Under the pieces are notes generated by a model. The model made no database searches. It was not told the origin of the DNA and was given only the letters and a program-made list of their open reading frames with translations. Positions 55,950 to 64,000 of a stretch of DNA of 64,000 nucleotides are shown piece by piece (the stretch's first letter is position 1; every line of letters begins with the position of its first letter). Location: assembly GCA_030704615.1 (NCBI GenBank), contig CM060731.1, forward strand, positions 80,706,756 to 80,770,755, given 5' to 3'. A program made the position numbers and the translations under genes. This DNA comes from Takakia lepidozioides. Its lineage: Eukaryota > Streptophyta > Takakiopsida > Takakiales > Takakiaceae.

Positions 55950-58761
55950 GACTTTGTCCATCCCTTCCCGGTCCTTTCTCTTGGCACCCCATCCGAAAAC
56001 AACCCAAGTACATCAGGCGGGAGCCGTGGGCGAGACGCCGCCCCCACGGTACCGGACGATGATGACGATGACAGTGACAGTGACAACAACAATGAGCATG
56101 GAATTGACCAGGAGGATGTGCAAGCCATGGAGGATCTCTTAATGCCTCATGTGGGCGCTGATGCATCCCATGAAGAGGGAATCCGACCAATCGATGATCC
56201 TGAAATGGCCCCCTCAAATGACATGGAGAGGGAGGCGAGAACTCCCTTGTACGAAGGGGCGAAAATGAGTCGACTTTCAACAATATTACTTTTGCTCAAT
56301 CTTCAAATTCGATTCGGCATAAGTAATGTTGGGATGTCTGCCATAATGCGAACTATTGCAGACTATATCCTTGCTCCACACTTGAAACCCAAGATGCCAC
56401 GGTCGCGGAAAAAGGTGTGCAAAGTCTTGGACTCTGTGGGGATGGGCTATAAGATTTTTCATGCATGTCCATGTGATAAAACCCTATACTACGGAGAAGA
56501 TTCGCGTCTCACCAAGTGCCCAAAGTGCAAGAAAGACCGATATCGGGATGATGTCCAAGGGAAAAAAGTACCACGCAAGGTATAAACGCCATTCCTCCTC
56601 GCATGGAGATTATTTTATTTAATCTTCTCAATGTATGTAAAGTGTATTCCACAAAGTTTAGGGTTTAGAGAGTAATACTCATGCAAGATCTTATTGTGTT
56701 TTTGGAAGGAGTGAGTGAGGAGTGGAAGGAGCGACGTTCGGTTTTGACCATTCACACCCAAATGAGGGAGAGGCTGCATAAAAGGAAAAACATAAGGGTG
56801 TTGTATTATGTGTGCTAATGGGATGATTACATGTGGGGGGCATGAGGTATTTCATCCTAGAAAATGCATTACTCCCGGGAAAGGTGTGCGGGCCACAAGA
56901 TTCACAAGCATGGAGGCATATTGAAGAGATGTGGCCTTTTTTCTTGGAGGACCCACGACATGTCCACCTCGGATTCTCCTCGGATGGGGTCAACCCATTC
57001 TCTGTCCAGTCATGTAGTCATTCCACTTGGCCGGTGACCATGGTGAATTACAACATCCCTCCGTATCTTTCAATTAAAAAAGGCCATATCATGTTGGCTG
57101 CCATTGTGCCAGGTGAGTGTACTCATTTCATGTTTATTATTGCCTTAGACTTTATATTAAACTTCTAATCTCTGACGCAATTCGGATGCAAGATTGATGA
57201 GTGATATAATCATGGAGTAAGACGTGTAATTCATTTTGTAGTATAATTTGCATATTGGTGGAGCATTGAAACAATGATGTGAATGTCTCATAGGGAAAAA
57301 ACAAGTGGCAAACATGGACACGTACTTGCGACTTCTTGTTGATGAACTTAAGGAGCTATGGAGGGGGGTCCCGACATTGGATGCTTCACTTGACCCTATG
57401 GCCGGACAATCTTTTCAGATGTGAGGCATCTTGCTTTGGACAATGTATGATTATCCAAGTATATTATGTTCCCCATGAACAACCCGCGTACATTCACTTG
57501 TCAATGCCGGATAATATCGATGAGGATTGGGATTGATTGAAGTAGCGGCGACAGTCTTGTGCACCGTAGTGGGGTAGATGACATTATAGGCCATGCACAT
57601 GACAACTTTTTGTTTTTGCTAATGTGGCGGGATGTGTAGTACAGGACTAACTGTTTGCTCGGGGCTAAGCACCAAAGGGTTGCATTATGGCGATGATCTT
57701 GATGCACATAGCTTCCGCTATCTTCACAAGATGGTGTATCCCAACTACCGCAAATTTCTTCCTATGAGCCATCGATGGAGAAGAAGAGAGAAACACTTGT
57801 TTGATGGCAAAGATGAAGTACGTCCCCCCCTATGACACTGTCCGGGCAGTTTTGGGAGGACCGATGGAAGGAGGCCCATGCGGGCACGGACGGTGAAGTG
57901 GACGTGCCTGGCATGAAACGACTTTCAATCTTCTACGAGTTGCCATATTGGGCGGTACATATTCCACAAAAACACCGTCAATATCCCTATGCATGCATGT
58001 GATATTGCACATTTGGTATGCGTTGCATTGTCACTTTCACGTAAATTTTTTTGTATAAGTCTTTGTGGGTGGGGATATATGTAGGACCTGAAGATTCGAG
58101 AATATCTGCTTGTCCCTTTTTCAGGTTCTTCATGGCACGTCGACAAAGAAGGGAGTGGCTGCAAAATGAGATTCTCTCGGTGTTAGAAAGGAGCTTGAGG
58201 AGTAGGGTCGCATGCGCCATCTATGGGCCGAACAAAATGGTGTGGACCCAAATGGTGTTGTACAGTGGAAGTATAGGCGCGCACCTTGGCAATGGACAAA
58301 TGAGGAATACAAGAGGCTTTTTTTCATGGCCTTCAGACATGGAGCAAATTTTCTTCTCCGATGACAAAACAAGAGGGGGGAATTAGAAAGTGGTTGTGCA
58401 TGCTCAGCCAAGAGGAAGACGTATCTATCATTGTCTCGGATCTCCAAGGGGTGAGGCAATTGCAGACGGAGAGACTGATCATAATGATCCTGATGATGGA
58501 GGTTGGGTAGAGGGGGTAGAAGAAGATGATGACGCCCCGGACAATGCATCCTGGACCTTATATGATGAAGCTCCAGAAGATACGGATGTTGGAGAAGGAG
58601 ACGAAGACACGGCCATTGACAACGAGGTAGAGGATGATTCGGAGGTGTTTTTTGAGGGCCGGGCCATTTATGACGATGACTCCGATGACTCCGATGACCA
58701 AGAAGACTTGCAGCTTGATGAGGATGAAGAAGCTCCGGCTGATGATGTTCAAGTTGATTAG
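55950..58761 (+). pseudogene. CACTA transposase TNP2-like, decayed, DUF4218 part missing
   Basis: Exon 55,950-56,580 has an acidic amino part (DDDDDDSDSDNNNEHG), then LYEGAKMSRLSTILLLLNLQ, VGMGYKIFHACPCDKTLYYG and CPKCKKDRY, and ends at a GTATAA donor. The next coding piece, 56,833-57,110, has FFLEDPRHVHLGFSSDGVNP and HSTWPVTMVNYNIPPYLSIK and ends at IVPG|GTGAGT. 57,299 on: NMDTYLRLLVDELKELWRGV, with a TGA at 57,422-57,424 inside M(R)GILLWTMYDYP. 57,700-57,955: HKMVYPNYRKFLPMSHRWRR and HLFDGKDEVRPP, with a frameshift near 57,830. 58,120-58,380: APWQWTNEEYKRLFFMAFRH. The usual DUF4218 block does not follow; instead an acidic tail (58,390-58,761) ends the gene. It is inactive. Confidence 0.8.
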
Positions 58762-59094
58762 ACACAAAATCAAAGCTACATAACAATTCTCGCACCGAAC
58801 TGGACCCATCCCTTCGATTGATTGTACATGTACATGCATATTGTAGTTTATTTCTATGATTTATCAAATATGGCTGTGGCTGGTAGTCTTTCAAGAAAGA
58901 AGGCACAGACAATGAATATGTTGGAGCAACACATATAGATGTGGTATCAAGAGAATTATCAAAATGAATGTCACAATCTACAAGAAGGTCCACAACAACA
59001 AGCTAAATCATAAAGAAAAACAAACACCCTACCCCAGTACCATATGAAAAAAAAAAAAACTAGAGACCCCCAAAGGCCCTAAACCTAAACCTAG

Positions 59095-59410
59095 AAAGCC
59101 TTGCAATTGCTGCCTGCGACCCCCATGCGTCGCAACCTGCGACGTGGTTTTTTGGATTTATGAGGCTGGGGTCGCAAACGGCGACGGCCAACCGTCGCCA
59201 ACTGCGACCTGTTTTTTTGTTTTGAAAGAATGGATTTATGAGGCCAGGGGTCGCAATTGGCGACGGCACGCCGTCGCAAAATGTGACATGTTTTTTTTTT
59301 GTTTTGAAAGAATAGGGCAGCCAGGCTGTTTGCGACGCCCGGCTGTCGCAGGGGCCTTTTGCCCTTCATGCCACCATGCGACGGCCGGACGTCGCAAAAA
59401 AGGGCTGCGA
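59095..59410. repeat. Right subterminal repeats of the second CACTA
   Basis: GTCGCA/TGCGAC and CGACGG words recur every 20-60 bp (59,105-59,400), with spacer TTTTTTGTTTTGAAAGAAT present twice. The same words occur at the left end (52,618-52,835). They are CpG-rich compared with the AT-rich surroundings. Confidence 0.8.
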
Positions 59411-59450
59411 TGAAAGAAAGGGCAAGAAAATGATTTTTTTTTTGGATGCG

Positions 59451-60009
59451 GGAAGCAATACCTTCTTTCACATAGGCTTCTCAGTTCGTCCTCTTCCAAC
59501 AACCCTGTACAAAGCAGCGCGGTCTTTTCTGTTCTCATAACCACTATCTTCTATTCTACATATATATGGATTACATAATTCTCCACTTCACCAGCTCTCA
59601 AAACAAGCTTTGAAACAAAAACAATGCTAAACTAAAAACTCACATCTCGCACTAACGATGCAAGCTGATCTCTCTCGAGTGATATGAAAACTAAACTCAC
59701 ACTGTCTGACGACACAGAAACACGAAATACAACACAATCACTCGTTAAAATAAGAGTCGAGCCAGGGGCACCCGAAGCTATGGGGACTCCACCCCACAAC
59801 ATCCTATTCTCCCTCCATAAGTACACTCAGATGCTAAGCAACGAGGGAGCTCGGTAGTGCATGCTCAACTCGAGAGAGATGAGTCGCACGACTGACGAGC
59901 TCGTGAAGATAAGATGGTTCAGGTGTCAAGCTAAACTTGACTTGAACTAATTCCAAGTGTTAAATACAAATAACTAGATTTATTCTAGTTAGTTTCACAC
60001 TATGTTTAT
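59451..60009. other. Unassigned stretch
   Basis: No recognised coding region or repeat. Confidence 0.4.
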
Positions 60010-60700
60010 TTAACTTGACATCAACCTTGTGGCATTTGTGGAAGTTCCGTTGTAAAAACACCTTCACAGGACAATCCTCCACTCTGCTGGCGAATATTTT
60101 CTATGACTTGCAAACTGAGTCAAGAAAGGCGTGGACAAAAACCTGTGCAGATATCAACAAGAACGGAAGAAATGCAGCAGCTATTCATAGAGCCTTTCAA
60201 AACACCTGGGGCAACCGTGGCCTCATCTGCAGCAGCACAACGCAAGATGAGTGGCTCTGGCCCAATCTTCCTCCTCCAGCGTGGAGAGACCTCCATGTCC
60301 CCCTCCACTCGTTCCCCTGAGTTTGAGGTAGACGTAAACTGGAAACATCTCAAAGGTTCTTCGAAAGCGGCAAGGCTTAATGAGATCTACTGTTTTTAGT
60401 AAGTCAATGGAATCCATTTTGGAAATGTTTCCTCTAGGGTAGTTCTATTGGCTGTGATGGTGAAGACAATTTTCTGCTTCCAGTCGCTTAGGTATTAAAA
60501 TGATCTCTGCCAAAGCATAGCTTCATATTAATATGTCTTCTTTCTTGGGAAGTGTTCCCTGCTGAGGGTTTCATATGGTCCTCCTGGGAGGATGAATGGT
60601 TCTTAAAACACTGATTACGGTGTGTGCGCCTTATGGCGTGATCCGGGGTTTTAATATTTTTCCCCAAAATAATTTATAATAAAAACTATCAGGACTACTA
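60010..60700 (+). mobile_element. 3' end of an L1-like LINE (copy 3)
   Basis: The open frame starts in STLWHLWKFRCKNTFTG, the usual carboxyl end of plant LINE ORF2 (W..W..RN.xxF). It continues with AFQNTWGNRG and, after a frame change, SPEFEVDVNWKHLKGSSKAA and a stop at 60,397-60,399. The 3' UTR has GGGGTTTTAATATTTTTCCCC and then an A/T-rich end. The same carboxyl peptides occur at 9.98-10.16 kb. Confidence 0.75.
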
Positions 60701-61074
60701 CCCCTTTTATTTATAAAAAATAAAATAAAAAATGAACCGCTCATTTTAGTCTTCCTCAACATGGATGGAACACTGCCCTTTTGACTATCATTACCGTTGG
60801 TGTTAGAGGGGAGCACATTCCCACAACACTCAAATCCTCAAATCCTCAAATGTTTGTTAAAACACACCACCCTACTCCTATGCATCCTACACTTCAGAGC
60901 TATCACGTCACTTACAGCCTTAATCATCAACAAAAGAAAGATTGAAAGTGGCCAGCTTGCCACTACTTAATTGGTTTTAGTGTTGATAGAGCCCCACCCC
61001 CCATAGGGGCTGGACCTATACAGAGAAGAGGCTCTTATTTATGCTAGCACCAATTGGCGTTATATATATATATA

Positions 61075-61310
61075 TGGTAATCTCCCTACATGGGTGAAAT
61101 CCCTTCGCCCGCGAGACCGCAGGGTCAAATTCTTCTTTGACATCACCTTCCAACGGAAAGTCATAATCCTTCGGGATGAAGCTGAGCACAAGTACGCTTC
61201 CTTCTTGGCAGGGCCAGTGGATCACCTGGAGCGCAAAAATCATGTCATTGAGAAAAGTACAGTCAAGTTTTGCAGGCCCATCAAAATGCTTCCCTTTTCT
61301 TCCTAGGGGC
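61075..61310 (+). pseudogene. LINE ORF1 fragment
   Basis: LPTWVKSLRPRDRRVKFFFD (61,085-61,145) matches SLRPRDRRIKFFFQ at about 12,583-12,625 of LINE copy 2, also at DNA level (CGCCCGCGAGACCG). It continues as ITFQRKVIILRDEAEHKYAS to about 61,306. (TA)n at 61,062-61,076 precedes it. Confidence 0.6.
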
Positions 61311-61612
61311 CCACCGAAAACCTTTTATTTAAGAGGGGTGATTAGAAAGAAGGTTGACACATTTTAAGGACCGACACTTCCATCTTGGGAGTGGTTCCTT
61401 TGCGCTGCGGGGAGTGTGCCCCCATGCAACCTCAGGCTGGCCCTACTATCTATTTGAGAAAAAATTCAAACTGTAAGGATTATAGCCATAGGTATGTCAG
61501 GAAAATAGACGCAACCTGGAAAAGATCAGGGCCAATATGTACCCCAAACGCCCGAAAAATCAAATCAGCTAGAGGCGAGCCCTTAAGCGGCTGTCCGAAT
61601 AGAAGTGGCAGC

Positions 61613-61800
61613 GTGCATTGGGCCCACATGGCCACTGCATGCCCCTTCAAAGTGGCTATTGCATGTGGGGCGCACATGGCTATTGCATGCAACATCTAGC
61701 AAGCTGACTCAGCTCAACTAGCGTGGCTATTTGCATTGGGCCCACATGGCTATTGCATGCCCCTTAAAGTGGCTATAGCATGCGGGGCCCACATGGAATC
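61613..61800 (+). repeat. Tandem repeat, period about 120 bp, with inner repeats
   Basis: GCATTGGGCCCACATGGC starts at about 61,615 and 61,733. Each unit continues with ATTGCATGCCCCTT, AAAGTGGCTAT and GCATG(T/C)GGGGC(G/C)CACATGG. The shorter word CACATGGCTATTGCATG recurs inside. Confidence 0.8.
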
Positions 61801-64000
61801 CATGCCAAGGAATGCTAGGGAAGGTTCCAGAATGGAGGTGATTTTCGCAAGGTATAGCCCAAAGTGGGAGCCGAGGCAAGGACCAAAGGGTGCAGGAGGA
61901 TCGAGGGTTCCAGTAGGGTGGGTGATTTCAAGGTGCGGGAGGAGTGGGCCCAGGTCTACGTGCATACCGCAGACAAGGAGATGGAAGGATTTTGGAAGAC
62001 TGTGGTTTACTTGGGGCGGAAGGGTTGCTTGGTGCTATGCTCATCCGCACGACATGACTTGAGGGATGTACTGTGAATAAGTGGCGTACCAGTTACTACT
62101 GATCCACGGGTGAGGTCTGTAGTCCCCTTGCTTATTACATGCGCTGTAAAGACTGTTGATGTAACAACGAACCGATGAGGTTTTATGCCGACTTGTATTA
62201 TTATTATGTCATGCTCTCCGTATTGAAGGCTAAATTTTCTGCTCAAAATTACATCTCCAACGCACTTGGCTGTATTCCATTGTGACTCGATACGCCTCTA
62301 CACCAAATTTATATGACATTCGAAAGAGAATATGTACCCCAATATAGGGCCAATATCCGCAGTGTTCAACCCGCGACAAACTACCGACCATCCCTGCCCA
62401 GTGCCTACTTCGCACCAGCATACATATATATATTTATAATTCATCCGTACTTCATCCTCGTTTGTGGAATGAACTCGTATCCAACGGATGATAGAAATCC
62501 AAGTGAGAGACTAACGGCATCTGAGCGAGAGCACGTGCGTGCCCATCGCTTCGCGCGTGCTGCCAGCCATGGGTTGCCTTTAATAGCTCCCATGGCATGG
62601 GACTCGTGCCGTGCTCGATCCGTCCTCATTACATGGCCCTCACGTGGGCGACGGAAGCTTGCGCCTCTATCCACTCCTCTGCCGCCATGCCTTGCGTAGA
62701 GAATTTGGGCCTGCAAACCCCCATATTATATCATACGAAACTGGGATGTACATATGCTGCCTGCCCATTCCTGTTGTGATAAGTTTGCCATTTATAGCAG
62801 TTTTACATTTATAGACAGATTTGGAGTATTATACTGGGGTTTAATCAGGCAGTGTGTGGTGTTGTGTGTGGTTTCGTGGCATTCTCCTGTCTGCACTTTG
62901 CTCCTAAATGAAAGGGGATTGTTAAGTAGTGCCTGGGCCCTGAGTTGTGAGCTGTCGCTCGCTCCAGGTTATATATACATTTTGGAAAAGGAAAACAGGA
63001 AACGTCTTGTTGGTAAGTATGTAAAGTGAAGGCTTATAGTCAATAATATCTGTAGTGTAAGATGCTGATTTGGTGCAATCTCTAAGATAAAAAGGAAAAG
63101 AAAAATTCCCTGAAGAGGGAGCTTTATTGGCCTTGCCTTCCCAAGGCAGGACTACGCAAAGGGTTTTTGTGGGTTGAGAACTTTTCACAGAGCCATTCAA
63201 CATTTGACAGATGTTGGATGAGTTATTTGGATGAACTCTTCAGTTTTCATTCATATGCTTCTCGCTCATTGCCAGATAGCAGTAGAGGTCGATTTTCTCA
63301 TTTTCCAATCCATTCATAAGTACAACATTTACTGGCAGGACTCTGCAAAGGGGTTTTGATTCTTATTAGCACCTATACTCTTGATTAAGTTTCGGGTTAG
63401 TTAAAGTAAGGTGTAGCTGGAATATTTCATCCATGCTTATAGATGGATGAAATATGTAAACAGGATGTAGTTCAGCGGATAAGTTAAGTGGCAGATCCAA
63501 GGTCATGGAATGTTCCAGGAAAGTGTAGGCACTGGGTCATCTTCCAGAATTTTACAACTCATTCATAATTGCAATGCATTGCATGCATTTGTTATTAATC
63601 ATAACATGATGTCGTTGTACATGACAGTAAAATGTCACTAACATGCCCTGACAAAAATAACTCAAGGACATAAAATGCCAACCGTCTTAAGCAAATAAGA
63701 CAATAGCAGGCGCTGGGTACATAAACCATGTCGAAACTCGAAACGTAAAACGAAAAAAACGAAAAAAAAAAAAAAACGTAAGATGTCGACCTATGGTCTG
63801 GAGTGAGGGATGGGATGTAACAAGATAGGTTGCTCCAATGTTGGACAGGTATTTAAATTCAATAATACCTTCGAGTTCCAGGTAGAAAATATACTTTTGG
63901 AATTACTCTTACCCTTCTTATAGGATATTGAATGGTTGATATTCAAATTTAATTGGAGATTCTGTCTCTCTTGTTTTCAAAAGGCTGGTTCTAAGTTATG
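61801..64000. other. Right part without recognised genes
   Basis: Only short open frames without recognised domains. No repeat of the families described above was seen. An A-run lies at about 63,762-63,777. Confidence 0.4.

Larger units (their letters stand above)
52586..59450 (+). mobile_element. Second CACTA-type element with a SET-domain gene
   Basis: The left end CACTTAGGGAAAAAAAAAAG followed by CGCGG is a CACTA-like terminus with one changed base. Subterminal arrays of GTCGCA/TGCGAC words lie at 52,618-52,835 and 59,095-59,410, which places both ends in one element. Between them are a SET-domain gene (53,264-54,947) and a TNP2-like transposase (55,950-58,761), both on +. The right terminus itself was not found, so the 3' end may be lost. 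A T-run of about 30 lies at 55,570-55,599. Confidence 0.75.

Noticed and set aside
58130-58993. 287-codon minus-strand frame rich in His, Leu and Pro
   Set aside because: It is the complement of the acidic tail of the transposase; composition explains the open frame.

Overview
The window is nuclear DNA of a land plant made almost entirely of nested, decayed transposable elements. I find no intact single-copy host gene. Tandem pentatricopeptide (PPR) units of the 'DVVSWSAMLAGYA' type, together with DPSQWWDNR-like motifs of the organellar ssDNA-binding (PDF) kind, suggest a seed-free plant (fern, lycophyte or bryophyte). That is inference from family style, not proof.

Layout. 0.4-3.7 kb: a PIF/Harbinger transposon with a broken DDE transposase (+) and a Myb/SANT-like partner gene (-). 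A 1.14-kb element with TTAA target duplications and CCCTTCAAGG termini (piggyBac-like) splits the transposase. 5.9-6.8 kb: two inverted MITE-like copies. 7.3-10.6 kb: non-LTR remnants. 10.8-15.9 kb: an L1-like LINE with ORF1 and ORF2. 16.0-21.2 kb (-): a Ty3/gypsy element whose pol reads protease, cytosine-5 DNA methyltransferase, reverse transcriptase, RNase H, integrase, PHD finger. 22.3-24.1 kb: a 1.75-kb foldback. 24.2-28.2 kb: a tRNA-Met primer site and gag on +, facing a nearly complete chromodomain gypsy pol on -.

29,249-43,898 is a full-length CACTA (En/Spm) transposon with matched termini and a TCC duplication. It carries a spliced TNP2 transposase (+) and a multi-exon minus-strand gene. 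That gene joins a plant-transposase (PTTA-like) domain, a coiled-coil region, an FCP1/NIF-like HAD phosphatase domain and a C-terminal domain. Paralogues of its empty site lie at 46.2 and 47.6 kb. 43.9-48.2 kb holds PDF/PPR tandem repeats, 48.5-49.1 kb the end of another CACTA, and 49.1-52.1 kb LINE fragments and half of the foldback family. 52.6-59.4 kb is a second CACTA with a SET-domain gene next to its transposase. 60.0-61.3 kb holds more L1-like LINE pieces, and the rest is unassigned.

The most interesting theme is that three unrelated elements carry chromatin or signalling enzyme domains: a DNA methyltransferase plus PHD reader in a retrotransposon, an FCP1-like phosphatase in one CACTA and a SET domain in another. 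All copies have stops or frameshifts, so they are probably inactive here, but the architectures can be read and tested in other copies.
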